Shown: positions 12,133 to 20,314, counted from the stretch's first letter. The stretch: 64,000 nt of DNA from Streptomyces pactum (GCF_002005225.1 NZ_CP019724.1:930001-994000), one strand, 5' to 3'. The notes: generated from the sequence alone by a model not told the origin. Translations and numbers: made by a program.

Positions 12133-12193
12133 GACGGCACGACGGCACGACGGCACGACGGCACGACGGCACGACGGCACGACGGCACGACGG
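12133..12193. repeat. 8-bp tandem repeat GACGGCAC upstream of gnd
   Basis: Seven perfect copies of GACGGCAC (12133-12188) plus a partial unit lie 85 bp upstream of the gnd start, in the intergenic region shared with the divergent M23 gene (11,886-12,277). An octamer tandem in a promoter region is prone to slippage. Confidence 0.9.
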
Positions 12194-12277
12194 ATACAGA
12201 ACACCAGGGACACCAGGGACACAGGGCACCCCGGGTACAAGGCACCACAGACACCAAGGCCACTAGGAGCCATCCCA

Positions 12278-13717
12278 ATGAGCACTACAGCGCAGATCGG
12301 CGTCACGGGTCTCGCGGTCATGGGCCGCAACCTCGCCCGTAACTTCGCCCGCAACGGCTACACGGTCGCGGTACACAACCGGACCGCGTCGCGCACGCAC
12401 GCGCTGGTGGAGGAGTTCGGGAGCGAGGGCGACTTCGTCGCGACCGAGACCGCCAAGGAGTTCGTGGCGGCGCTGGAGCGGCCGCGGCGTCTGGTGATCA
12501 TGGTGAAGGCCGGTGACCCGACCGACGCGGTGATCCGGGAGTTCGCCCCGCTGCTGGAGCCCGGCGACATGATCATCGACGGGGGCAACGCCCACTTCGC
12601 GGACACCCGGCGCCGGGAACGCGAACTGCGCGAACAGGGCATCCACTTCGTCGGCACCGGCATCTCGGGCGGCGAGGAGGGCGCGCTCAACGGCCCGAGC
12701 ATCATGCCGGGCGGTTCGAAGGAGTCGTACGGCGCACTCGGCCCGATGCTGGAGAAGATCTCCGCGAAGGCGGCGGACGGGGCGCCCTGCGTGACGCACG
12801 TGGGTCCCGACGGCGCCGGGCACTTCGTGAAGATGGTGCACAACGGCATCGAGTACGCCGACATGCAGCTCATCGGCGAGGCGTACCAGTTGCTGCGCGA
12901 TGTCGCCGGGTACTCACCGGCGCAGATCGCGGACATCTTCCGCACCTGGAACACCGGCCGCCTGGACTCGTACCTGATCGAGATCACCGCCGAGGTGCTG
13001 TCGCACGTGGACGCGGCTACGGGCAGGCCGTTCGTGGACGTGGTGGTCGACCAGGCGGAACAGAAGGGCACGGGCCGCTGGACGGTGCAGATCGCGCTGG
13101 ACCTGGGCGTGCCGGTGTCCGGCATCGCGGAGGCGGTCTTCGCCCGGTCCCTGTCCGGGCACGCCGAGCTGCGGGAAGCGTCGCGCGGCCTGGCCGGCCC
13201 GAAGGCGTCGCCGCTGGGCGAGACGGAGGCGGGTGCCTTCGCCGACCGGGTGGAGCAGGCGCTGTACGCGTCGAAGATCGTGTCGTACACGCAGGGCTTC
13301 CACGAGGTGGCGGCGGGCAGCGAGGAGTACGGCTGGGACATCGACCTGGGGGCGGTCTCCGCGATCTGGCGCGGCGGCTGCATCATCCGCGCGGCCTTCC
13401 TGGACCGCATCCGCGCCGCGTACGGCGCCCGGCCGGATCTGCCGAGCCTGCTGTCGGACGAGACGTTCGCGCAGGAGATCGCCGACGCGCAGGACGACTG
13501 GCGCGAGGTCCTGATCGCCGCGACCCGGCAGGGCGTGCCGACGCCCGGCTTCGCCGCCGCCCTCGCCTATTACGACGCCCTGCGCGCCGAGCGGCTGCCG
13601 GCCGCGCTGACCCAGGGGCAGCGGGACTTCTTCGGGGCGCACACGTACCGGCGGACCGACCGGGACGGTGCGTTCCACACGCTGTGGGGCCAGGACCGGT
13701 CCGAGGTCACCGCGTAG
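12278..13717 (+). CDS. gnd: 6-phosphogluconate dehydrogenase (decarboxylating)
   Basis: A 479-residue enzyme of the oxidative pentose phosphate pathway, converting 6-phosphogluconate to ribulose 5-phosphate, CO2 and NADPH. The ATG at 12278 has TAGGAG upstream and gives the dinucleotide motif GVTGLAVMGRNLARN. Later motifs include the substrate-binding GGNAHFADTRRRE and GTGISGGEEGALNGPS, and HNGIEYADMQLI with the catalytic Lys just before it (FVKMVHNGIEY). Length matches the long, 470-480-residue Gnd class. No zwf is adjacent, so this may be one of several copies. The tandem octamer upstream may influence expression. Confidence 0.95.
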   Translation: MSTTAQIGVTGLAVMGRNLARNFARNGYTVAVHNRTASRTHALVEEFGSEGDFVATETAKEFVAALERPRRLVIMVKAGDPTDAVIREFAPLLEPGDMIIDGGNAHFADTRRRERELREQGIHFVGTGISGGEEGALNGPSIMPGGSKESYGALGPMLEKISAKAADGAPCVTHVGPDGAGHFVKMVHNGIEYADMQLIGEAYQLLRDVAGYSPAQIADIFRTWNTGRLDSYLIEITAEVLSHVDAATGRPFVDVVVDQAEQKGTGRWTVQIALDLGVPVSGIAEAVFARSLSGHAELREASRGLAGPKASPLGETEAGAFADRVEQALYASKIVSYTQGFHEVAAGSEEYGWDIDLGAVSAIWRGGCIIRAAFLDRIRAAYGARPDLPSLLSDETFAQEIADAQDDWREVLIAATRQGVPTPGFAAALAYYDALRAERLPAALTQGQRDFFGAHTYRRTDRDGAFHTLWGQDRSEVTA

Positions 13718-13816
13718 CCGTACATGGTGGGTGACGGCAGGGTGGGGGCGAGGGACGACTGTGTGGTCGGCCGACGCCCCCAGCGGTCGCGGTGCGCCCT
13801 GCCCGGGTGCGCGGCC

Positions 13817-13862
13817 GTTGCCCGCGGCTCAGGTTGTGCGGCCCGTTGCCCGCGGCTCAGGT
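13817..13862. repeat. 18-bp direct repeat
   Basis: GTTGCCCGCGGCTCAGGT occurs at 13817-13834 and 13845-13862, 28 bp apart, downstream of gnd; the second copy overlaps the 3' end of the proline-rich gene. Function unknown. Confidence 0.7.
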
Positions 13863-14177
13863 GAGCGGTGGCCCCGGTTCGGGGTTGGGCACCGGCTCGG
13901 GTCCCGGCGGGATCGGCGAGGGGGACGGCTCAGGGGGACCCGGGTGCGGGGGCGGCGGGGTCGGCTGCGGGCCGGGACCCGGGGGCTGGGGTGTGGGTTC
14001 CGGGCCGGGGCCCGGGGGAGGCGGAGGTGCCGGTTCCGGACCGGGGCCGGGCGGGGGCGTCGGGGAGGGGCCCGGGGGCGGCACCGGGTCGGGGTGGGGC
14101 TGTGGCTCCGGGTCCGGACCGGGGGTGGGCCCCGGAGTGGGCCCGGGCGGAACGGGATCCGGATACGGGTTCGTCAT
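13857..14177 (-). CDS. Small proline-rich protein, function unknown
   Basis: A 106-residue protein from ATG 14177, chosen because GGAGG lies eight bases upstream. After MTNPYPDPVPPG it is made almost wholly of Pro, Gly, Glu, His and Thr in irregular PGP/PEP/PPP units. There is no signal peptide, membrane segment or cysteine. I do not recognise a family. Such sequences are expected to be unfolded, polyproline-II-like. The good ribosome site and Streptomyces-like third-position bias suggest a real gene, but GC-rich low-complexity DNA can mimic both. Confidence 0.5.
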   Translation of the reverse strand: MTNPYPDPVPPGPTPGPTPGPDPEPQPHPDPVPPPGPSPTPPPGPGPEPAPPPPPGPGPEPTPQPPGPGPQPTPPPPHPGPPEPSPSPIPPGPEPVPNPEPGPPLT

Positions 14178-14330
14178 GGTGCTGTCCTCCGGCCAGTCGG
14201 TCGACATCGGCTCTGGACTTGTCCCCCGCCTACCCGACCGCCGCCTGCCCACTCACTCCCCCGCACGAACGGCCGGACCCGGGTGGCCCAGACGACCGGC
14301 CCTCGAGGTGCTGGGCGGACGCCGATACAG

Positions 14331-14448
14331 GCAGCGGCAGGCAGCGGCAGGCAGCGGCAGGCAGCGGCAGGCAGCGGCAGGCAGCGGCAGGCAGCGGCAG
14401 GCAGCGGCAGGCAGCGGCAGGCAGCGGCAGGCAGCGGCAGGCAGCGGC
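14331..14448. repeat. 10-bp tandem repeat GCAGCGGCAG, 11.8 copies
   Basis: Eleven perfect copies (14331-14440) and a partial twelfth lie between the proline-rich gene and the 3' end of the racemase-family gene, ending 5 bp from its stop codon. The unit equals about one helical turn. It lies in the 14,178-14,453 gap, where I see no other feature. Confidence 0.95.
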
Positions 14449-14453
14449 GAACA

Positions 14454-15092
14454 CTACCCCGGGCACGCTGCGGCGGCCCCGGCGGCCAGTCCCGGCGCGG
14501 GGCTGGCCAGCACCGGGACGGAGGCCTTCGTCAGTTCCCGGGCCGGTGCCATGGACGCCTGGGCCAGGACGATCGAATCGGCGTCACGGACGGCGTCGGC
14601 CGCCTCCGCCACCAGGCGCAGATAGCCCTCGGTGTCCCCGCCCTCGAACCGCGGCCAGGCGCCGTCGACGAGGAGAGTCCGCACCTGAACGGGACGGCCG
14701 GCGATCCGGGCCTCCTCCCCGATCAGTGCCGCGGTCGGCGCGAGCGTGCTCTCGAGGGCGGCGAGGACGACGACGCGCGGACCCGCGGCCACCGCTGCGG
14801 CGGCCATCGGCCGGTCGACCCGCAACACCGGTACCCCAACCCGGCCGGCAGCCGCCTCGGCGACGGCGCCGATGGTCGAGCAGGTGCACAGAACGGCCCG
14901 CGCGCCCTCGGCGACGGCCTGTCGCAGCACGGCCCGCACGGCGTCCGTCACCGTCTCCGGCCCCTCGCGCCGCGCCCGGTCCAGCAGCTCGGCGGCGACG
15001 TGATGCCGCAGCTCCAGCCCCGGGTGCGCCTCGTCACGCAGGGCGTCGAAGACCGGGACGTGAACGGGCGAAGTGTGCAGCAGCGCCAGCAC
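14454..15092 (-). CDS. Aspartate/glutamate racemase-family protein
   Basis: A 212-residue protein with the Asp/Glu/hydantoin racemase fold. The first catalytic Cys is probably in VLCTCSTIGAVAE near residue 70. The partner position near the C-terminus reads LAQASMAPA, with Ser where the second Cys usually sits (LAQxCM), so racemase activity may be altered or lost. GTG 15092 is the first start in the frame and gives VLALLHTSPVHVPVFDAL, common among Streptomyces homologues. No visible partner genes; the GNAT gene lies 85 bp upstream on the same strand. Confidence 0.75.
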   Translation of the reverse strand: MLALLHTSPVHVPVFDALRDEAHPGLELRHHVAAELLDRARREGPETVTDAVRAVLRQAVAEGARAVLCTCSTIGAVAEAAAGRVGVPVLRVDRPMAAAAVAAGPRVVVLAALESTLAPTAALIGEEARIAGRPVQVRTLLVDGAWPRFEGGDTEGYLRLVAEAADAVRDADSIVLAQASMAPARELTKASVPVLASPAPGLAAGAAAACPG

Positions 15093-15177
15093 GCGGGGCC
15101 CCTCGTCGTAGTAGTTCCTGATGACCGCGTGCCTCTCGGAGTCCCGCGTTCCCCCGGAGGCTCCGGAGTTCTCCGGT

Positions 15178-15522
15178 TCAAAATCCTTCGGGGTGCGCCA
15201 CGAGCCACTCCTTCGCCGCGCGCAGCAGCTCGGGATCGGCCGCGGGTGCCTCGTCCGGGTGGCGCTCGGCCCACTTCACGACGTAGGGACACAGCGGGGC
15301 GACGGCGACGCCCTCGCTGCGCGCGACGGCATACAGCTCACGCGCGAGCGAGCCCGCGATGCCCCGGCCCTCGTGGGCCGGTTCGACGATCGTGTGCACG
15401 GGGACGAGGGCGCGCTCGGGAGCGTCCAGGACGAAGTACTCGATACGGCCGACGACCTCGCCGGCGCCGACCGCCTCGAGGCGGCCCGCCGCCCGGTCGT
15501 CACGGATCTCGATCTCGCTCAC
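15178..15522 (-). CDS. GNAT-family N-acetyltransferase (small, YjdJ-like)
   Basis: A ~114-residue protein with the compact acetyltransferase fold: RIEYFVLD, then VPVHTIVEPAHEGRGIAGSLARE, where the acetyl-CoA pyrophosphate loop reads EGRGIA, then VAPLCPYVVKW. The family transfers an acetyl group from acetyl-CoA, often to small molecules or protein termini; substrate unknown. Two GTG starts exist (15528 and 15522); AGGAG is seven bases from the second, which I prefer. It lies 33 bp downstream of panD and may be cotranscribed. Confidence 0.85.
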   Translation of the reverse strand: MSEIEIRDDRAAGRLEAVGAGEVVGRIEYFVLDAPERALVPVHTIVEPAHEGRGIAGSLARELYAVARSEGVAVAPLCPYVVKWAERHPDEAPAADPELLRAAKEWLVAHPEGF

Positions 15523-15555
15523 GGCCACGCTCCTAGTCCGCGCAGGTTCGGTACG

Positions 15556-15975
15556 TCAGGCCGACACGGCCTGCGGGCTGCGTTCCTGGTCCGAGCCCGG
15601 CACCGGCTCGGAGGCGTCGGCACCCAGGGCGACGATACGGTTGTCGCCGTCCACGTGCACGACCCGCGGCTTCAGCGCCCGCGCCTCGGCGTCGGTGACC
15701 TGAGCGTAGCTGATGATGATCACCAGGTCGCCGGGGTGGACGAGATGAGCGGCGGCCCCGTTGATCCCGACGACTCCGGACCCCCGCTCGCCCTCGATGA
15801 CGTACGTTTCCAGCCGGGCGCCGTTGGTGATGTCCACGATGTGCACGAGCTCGCCGGGCAGCAGATCGGCGGCGTCCAGCAGATCGGCGTCGATGGTCAC
15901 CGAGCCGACGTAGTGCAGGTCGGCCTGGGTGACGGTGGCGCGGTGGATCTTGGACTTGAACAGAGTACGCAGCAC
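15556..15975 (-). CDS. panD: Aspartate 1-decarboxylase precursor
   Basis: A 139-residue proenzyme that makes beta-alanine from aspartate for pantothenate and CoA. The pyruvoyl self-processing site is visible as HYVGSVTID, with cleavage between Gly24 and Ser25. The N-terminus [17 protein letters not shown] contains the conserved catalytic Lys9. GTG 15975 has AGAGGAG five bases upstream. The C-terminal ~20 residues after ALG are a variable tail. Oddly, the first ten codons and ~70 bp of leader recur about 11 kb away at 27,077-27,175, consistent with an integrated element using panD's 5' end as its attachment site and rebuilding an intact gene. Confidence 0.95.
   Translation of the reverse strand: MLRTLFKSKIHRATVTQADLHYVGSVTIDADLLDAADLLPGELVHIVDITNGARLETYVIEGERGSGVVGINGAAAHLVHPGDLVIIISYAQVTDAEARALKPRVVHVDGDNRIVALGADASEPVPGSDQERSPQAVSA
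15946..15975. other. Putative attL: 30-bp direct repeat within panD codons 1-10
   Basis: These 30 bases are identical to 27077-27106 and end where panD starts. Beyond the start codon, 15,976 to about 16,042 matches 27,107 to about 27,174 at roughly 88% with one 1-bp length difference. The perfect block next to an imperfect one is what is expected where site-specific recombination occurred in a shared core. Confidence 0.75.
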
Positions 15976-16234
15976 TTGGACTCCTCTGAGACGGCTCCCT
16001 GCCTGCTTTCTGCAGGTCAAGGGCGTCCTCGACTTTACACCGACACCCCCGTTCGATGTTTGTGAGGAACATCGCTCCGGTCGGGCTGGACGGCTTCCTA
16101 CCTGGGCTTTCCCTTCACACCGGCGCCTGTTGGGACGATCGCCCCGGAACGTGCGGGGACTCATGCTGACCAGATGCTGACTAGTCCTGTGTAGCGACAT
16201 GGCTTGTCAACTGCTTCCCCTGGAGCTGGAGTTC

Positions 16235-16560
16235 AGTGCCGGGCAGACCTTGCTGGCGCGGCCCGGAACGGTGGCAGCAGGTCGGCGTCTTTGACCGGCT
16301 ACACCGGATTTTGCCGGCCGAACTGAACGCGGTCGGCGAACTCGACTGGTCGCGGGCCCGCGTGGACGGCTCACACATCCGCGCGGAAAAGGGCGTGCCG
16401 ACACGGGTCCGTCGCCGGTCGATCGGTACAAGACGGGCAGCAAACACCACCTGATCTGCGAAGGACGGGCTACCCGCTCAAGGTCATCACCACCGTGGCC
16501 GATCACCTCGTCCACGCCGCCGGCCAACAGCCCGGAAAGAACCGGCGACTGCGCGGTGCG
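16235..16560 (+). pseudogene. IS5-type transposase remnant
   Basis: Plus-strand pieces in two frames resemble the middle of a Streptomyces IS5-family transposase: RWQQVGVFDRLHRILPAEL, ELDWSRARVDGSHIRAEKG with the first catalytic Asp, then after frameshifts DRYKTGSKHHLICEG and YPLKVITTVADH. The N-terminus, the rest of the DDE domain and the inverted repeats are missing. The stretch 16,050-16,234 shows no gene. Confidence 0.65.
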
Positions 16561-16573
16561 TTGCCCCGGGCCG

Positions 16574-16804
16574 CTACGAATCCGACGCCTTCGTGCCGTG
16601 CGGGGGCGTACGTCCACCGCGTGCCCGGGACGTGAGCGAGTCGGACGAGCACGGCACGGGCGGCGCGGAGGAGTTGAGCCCTCGACCATACGAGGACAGG
16701 CTGATCAGCCTCGCAGGGAGCGCATCCATCTCTGCGACCAACCGGTTCGGGCCGTCTGTCACCAACACCTCGGCTCCGCGTCCCGCAGCGGCCTCGGGTC
16801 GCAT
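16574..16804 (-). CDS. Small ORF coupled to the TetR gene, doubtful
   Basis: A 76-residue frame whose ATG (16804) overlaps the TGA of the tetR-like gene as TGATG. It begins MRPEAAAGRGAEVLVTDG, which looks like the interior of a nucleotide-binding reductase, and continues into Ser/Pro-rich sequence of no recognisable family. It may be the remnant of a longer gene cut by the neighbouring IS fragment. Confidence 0.25.
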   Translation of the reverse strand: MRPEAAAGRGAEVLVTDGPNRLVAEMDALPARLISLSSYGRGLNSSAPPVPCSSDSLTSRARGGRTPPHGTKASDS

Positions 16805-17412
16805 CAGGCGAGGGCGTGACTGCGGCCGGCCTGCAGGATCTCGCCGGAGAGCCCGGGCTCGACGTGGCGTACGGCGCGGGCGATCATCAGTGCGCCGACC
16901 ATTTCGCTGAGCAGGCGGACGGCCTTCTGACGGGCTTCGGCCGGGTCGAGTTCGTGGCCCTTCTCCCCTGCTTCGCGCAGGAACTCGGTGGCGAAGCCGG
17001 TCAGATAACCCTCGACGCCTTCGGCGTACACGCTCTGCACCGCTTCGTTCTGCCGTCTGGCGTCGGTGACCAGGGAGGCGGAGGGGCAGCCGCCGTCCGC
17101 GGCGTCACGGTGTGCGGTGGACAGATACCCGGCCACGACGCGCTCCAGCGGGAGGCCTGCCTTGTCCTGACCATCCTCGATGATGCCTGCCAGGCTCTCG
17201 AGTGAGGCGGCGAAGGAGGCCCTGCACACCTCGACCACCAGGTCGTTCTTGGAGGCGAAGTGGTTGTAGAAGCCGCCGTGGGTGAGTCCGGCTTCCTTCA
17301 TCAGCTCGGCGATACCTACAGCGTCGATGCCCTGCGAGCGGAACATGCGGCCCGCCGCTTCGAGGATGTTCTGCCGGTTGCGGGCCTTGTCCTCCTTGGT
17401 GATCCGCGGCAT
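16804..17412 (-). CDS. TetR/AcrR-family transcriptional regulator
   Basis: A 202-residue repressor-type protein. Residues ~12-58 are the TetR helix-turn-helix (NILEAAGRMFRSQGIDAVGIAEL, split here for description: tail AELMKEAGLTHGGFYNHF is the recognition part). The C-terminal ligand domain includes GGCPSASL, a motif common in regulators controlling reductases and stress enzymes. The gene is divergent from the SnoaL-like gene, with an AT-richer spacer containing inverted repeats, so it probably represses both genes until a small ligand binds. Ligand unknown. Confidence 0.9.
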   Translation of the reverse strand: MPRITKEDKARNRQNILEAAGRMFRSQGIDAVGIAELMKEAGLTHGGFYNHFASKNDLVVEVCRASFAASLESLAGIIEDGQDKAGLPLERVVAGYLSTAHRDAADGGCPSASLVTDARRQNEAVQSVYAEGVEGYLTGFATEFLREAGEKGHELDPAEARQKAVRLLSEMVGALMIARAVRHVEPGLSGEILQAGRSHALA

Positions 17413-17447
17413 TGCAGTCCTTCCGCCGTCGTTCCCGACTTGACCTT

Positions 17448-17511
17448 TTCGATGACGACCTTCATCATAACAGAAGTTCCAATGACGCCTATCATCAAAA
17501 TGGTCGTCGAA
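17448..17511. promoter_or_regulatory. Candidate operator between the TetR and SnoaL-like genes
   Basis: TTCGATGACGACC (17448-17460) and GGTCGTCGAA (17502-17511) are near-inverted copies, differing by a 3-base insertion. Between them TCATCATAAC and CTATCATCAA are related. The segment is much AT-richer than its surroundings and lies 36 bp from the tetR start, as expected for overlapping divergent promoters. Confidence 0.5.
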
Positions 17512-17656
17512 TAGAAGCGCCGTACGTGCCCCGATGCGGCACCGTTCCGGCCCGTCCGTCCCAGGGATCCGACGATCCGGCGGGATCTCAGCATCTATCG
17601 GGTGCGCCGCAGGGGCTTACCCCCCGCGGCGACACCAAGCACCGAGGAGAGCAGAA

Positions 17657-18127
17657 GTGACACGCAATGAAGAGGTCGTTCGCGAGGCATACCGGCTGGC
17701 GGAAGGGAACGTCCTCGACGGACACGGCTTTCGCGCCTTGTTCACCGAAGACGGAACCTTCAATGACCTGCCGAACGCGATGACCCTCCGCGGGGACGAG
17801 ATCGCACAGGGACTGGCGGGGCTGGCCGGTGTCTTTCCCGACATCCACCGTGAGCTGCTCGCGGTGCATGTGCTCGGTGACGTCGTCGCCGTCGAGCTGC
17901 GGATCCAGGGGACGCATCTCGGCGCGTTCCCGACTCCTGTCGGCGAAATCCGTCCCACCGGGAACCGTATCGACGTGCCAACGGCGGACCTCTGGTACCT
18001 CCGTGAGGGGAGGGTCGAAACGTTCAACTGCTACAACGCGGCGAACGTGTTGCTCGCGCAGATCGGGGCCACCCCCGACTTCACGTCGGCGATCGAGGCC
18101 GCCAAGACGGCCGCCACACGGGCGTAG
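17657..18127 (+). CDS. SnoaL-like / NTF2-fold polyketide-cyclase family protein
   Basis: A 156-residue cone-shaped NTF2-fold protein. GTG 17657 has GAGGAG seven bases upstream. MTRNEEVVREAYRLAEGN is a typical first helix, and FTEDGTFNDL, VVAVELRIQGTHLGAF and the late DLWYLREGRVETFNCY match SnoaL/ester-cyclase-like proteins. Members include polyketide cyclases, hydrolases and many uncharacterised enzymes binding a hydrophobic ligand, so the reaction cannot be named. It is divergent from the TetR gene, which probably controls it. Confidence 0.8.
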   Translation: MTRNEEVVREAYRLAEGNVLDGHGFRALFTEDGTFNDLPNAMTLRGDEIAQGLAGLAGVFPDIHRELLAVHVLGDVVAVELRIQGTHLGAFPTPVGEIRPTGNRIDVPTADLWYLREGRVETFNCYNAANVLLAQIGATPDFTSAIEAAKTAATRA

Positions 18128-18164
18128 TTCCACCGCGCGGCACCGAGCAGGCGACAGAAGCTAC

Positions 18165-18765
18165 GCCGAGGCGGCCACCACCGGCAAGGTAGTGGGCCCC
18201 GCGTTCGTGCAGGTAGGCAGCGTGGTGGTGCTGGGTGTGCAGGGCATCCGCGGTGGCGACCGCGCCGGTCAGGTCGATGCCGTCCAGGAGCGGGGCGAAG
18301 GCCGGCGTCTCGTTGCTCTTGCCGTAGATCTGGCGTTGGGCGAGGACCTGGCCACATCGGGTCATCGTGGCGAGCAAGGCGGTGGCCGGCTGTTTCGTGG
18401 TACGAGAGCCGCCTAGTGTCTTGCCGTCGACGGCGATCACCTTTCGTCCGAGGGCCGGGGCCTGGCGTTCCCGGAGGAAGTGGCCGATGGCCTGGCCCAG
18501 GGCGTCGCCGTCCGCGGCGGCCAGGACGAGGCGGATGGTCGTGGCGTGGGGCGGGCGGATCAGGCCGGTCAGCGGGTCGGGCGGGAAACCGAGCAGGGCC
18601 AGGACACGCTGCGGGGCATCGGCGACCCACTCGCCGATCGCTGTGATCGATGCGGCGCCGGACAGGACGGCGCAGGCCCCAGCGGTGAGCAGGGCCGTCC
18701 ATGGGTGACGGACGCCTCGACAGGCCCCCGATCAGGGCACCGCGGCCAGATGACTGAGTTCAACG
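18165..18765 (-). pseudogene. ISAs1-family transposase remnant
   Basis: Read on the minus strand, an open frame with no start codon encodes HPWTALLTAGACAVLSGA, then GEWVADAPQRVLALLGF, PPHATTIRLVLAAADGDA, and the DDE start KVIAVDGKTLGGS with the first catalytic Asp. It continues through QVLAQRQIYGKSNE to GAHYLA, where similarity stops. The 5' end has an in-frame stop (AVP-stop-SG) and the 3' catalytic part is gone. The conserved GKTLRGS motif reads GKTLGGS. The copy is inactive. Confidence 0.75.
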
Positions 18766-18906
18766 ATGCCTCACCACGTAGGACGCGGTCTTAAGTAGCT
18801 GTTGTCGTACCGAACCTGAGGGCGGTGTTTTCGCAGGCCAGGCATAGGATCGGTGACTTCTTGGGAGTTGTGGCCTGTCGTGTCGTTGCTCCCTGGGAGG
18901 TTATGG

Positions 18907-19440
18907 ATGCCGTCGGTTGTCGGACTGCTGGAACAGCACGAGCTCGCCGCTCGCCGTCGAGTTGACGGGCTGCGGGAGGAGGCCGACCGTATTCAGGCCG
19001 AGCTGGCCGCGGCCGAGCAGGAATGGCAGGAGTGGGCTATCGCCCGCAGGCGGGTCGATGTGGTGCTGGCTCCGGACGGCGGAAACACCGCCGACACGAC
19101 CACCCCGGACCTGCGGGATACGGACGCGCAGTCGGCGCCCCGGGATGCGGCGAAGCCGAAGTCGCAGGTGCCCGTGTGGCGTGAGGGGCTGGCCTGGTCG
19201 GTGCTGTCGGTGGACTACCAGCGCCTCCTCACAGTGCTCGCGGACCGGTCCCGGCTCGGTCAAGGGCCACTGACCTGCCAGGAGATGGCCGCCGCGTTCG
19301 GTATGGAGGTGGTGCCGGCGCGGGTGGAGACGCTGCGGTCGAAGGCGAAACGACTGGTGGCTCGCGGCTGGCTGGCCGAGCAGCAGCCGGGCCGCTTCAC
19401 GCTTGCGGCGGGCGTGGCCGAGCCAGGCGGCGAGTCATGA
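18907..19440 (+). CDS. Coiled-coil / winged-helix hypothetical protein often found by transposases
   Basis: A 177-residue protein from ATG 18907, with GGAGG six bases upstream. Residues ~10-60 form a charged amphipathic helix likely to coil (LREEADRIQAELAAAEQEW). A variable linker follows, then ~100-170 look like a small winged helix (LTCQEMAAAFGMEVVPARVE, then LRSKAKRLVARGWL). I know similar proteins from many Streptomyces genomes, frequently next to IS genes, with no assigned function. Its 3' end overlaps the convergent transposase by 44 bp, so the IS may have clipped its tail. Confidence 0.6.
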   Translation: MPSVVGLLEQHELAARRRVDGLREEADRIQAELAAAEQEWQEWAIARRRVDVVLAPDGGNTADTTTPDLRDTDAQSAPRDAAKPKSQVPVWREGLAWSVLSVDYQRLLTVLADRSRLGQGPLTCQEMAAAFGMEVVPARVETLRSKAKRLVARGWLAEQQPGRFTLAAGVAEPGGES

Positions 19441-20314
19441 GCAGGATCATCGACCAGTAGGTCATCGCTTCGGCGCTGGTAGTGCGGCGCTCGTAGTCGC
19501 GTGCCAGGCGGCGGGTGCGCATCAGGTGGGCGAAGAACCGCTCGGCGATCCACCGCTTGGGCAGCACCACGAACCCCTTCTGGTCGTCGCTGCGTTTGAC
19601 GATCGCCAGGACCAGGGCGAACGTGGCCAGGCAGTACTCGACGAGGCTGCCGGTGTAGCCGCCGTCAGCCCAGACCAGGGCCAGCAGGTGGTGCGCGTCA
19701 GCGACTTGTCGCAGCAAGACCTGGGCGGCTGCGCGGTCGCCGGTGTCCGCGGCGGTGACCATCACCGCGAGCAACAGGCCGAGGGTGTCGACCACGACGT
19801 GCCGCTTGCGCCCGTTGATCAGCTTGCCGCCGTCAAAGCCGCGGCTGTCGGAGCCGACGACGGCGTCCGCCTTGACCGACTGCGAGTCGATCACCCCAGC
19901 CGTCGGCTCCGTGTCCCGCCCCAGCCTTTCGCGGACCTGACCGCGTAGCCGGTCGTGGAACTCCTTGATCAGGCCGTGGTCGCGCCACCGGCGGAAGAAG
20001 GCGTAAACGCGGTCCCACGGCGGGAAGTCGGCCGGCATCGCCCGCCACTTGATGCCGTTGTCGACCAGGTAGCGGATCGCATCGAGTATCGCCCGGTGGC
20101 AGTACGCCTCGGGCTGCCCGCCCCGGCCGCGCAGCCAGCCCGGCACCGGCAGCAGCGGCCGGACAGCCGCCCACTCCGCGTCCGTCATGTCCGTCGGGTA
20201 ACGCGGCCGCCGCGTCCCATTGTCGGCGGCGTTTCCGAACCGGTGAGCCAGGCAGTCACACTCCCAGGTGACCGAGCTGGACTGCCCGGCCATCGGCACG
20301 GAAGACTGCTGCAC
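19397..20314 (-). CDS. IS5-family transposase, apparently intact
   Basis: A 305-residue transposase. The N-terminal DUF4096-like domain reads MTDAEWAAVRPLLPV and NGIKWRAMPADFPPW. The DDE domain shows GVIDSQSVKADA (first Asp), VWADGGYTG (second Asp) and KRWIAERFFAHL (Glu), followed by TRRLARDYE. GTG 20314 has AGGAGG five bases upstream; ATG 20293 is an alternative. No frameshift is seen, so the protein may be functional. I could not define terminal inverted repeats; the right end is probably near 20,370-20,420. Confidence 0.85.
   Translation of the reverse strand: MQQSSVPMAGQSSSVTWECDCLAHRFGNAADNGTRRPRYPTDMTDAEWAAVRPLLPVPGWLRGRGGQPEAYCHRAILDAIRYLVDNGIKWRAMPADFPPWDRVYAFFRRWRDHGLIKEFHDRLRGQVRERLGRDTEPTAGVIDSQSVKADAVVGSDSRGFDGGKLINGRKRHVVVDTLGLLLAVMVTAADTGDRAAAQVLLRQVADAHHLLALVWADGGYTGSLVEYCLATFALVLAIVKRSDDQKGFVVLPKRWIAERFFAHLMRTRRLARDYERRTTSAEAMTYWSMILLMTRRLARPRPPQA

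Noticed and set aside
14331..14448. CRISPR-like repeat array
   Set aside because: Units are contiguous 10-mers with no spacers and no cas genes nearby.
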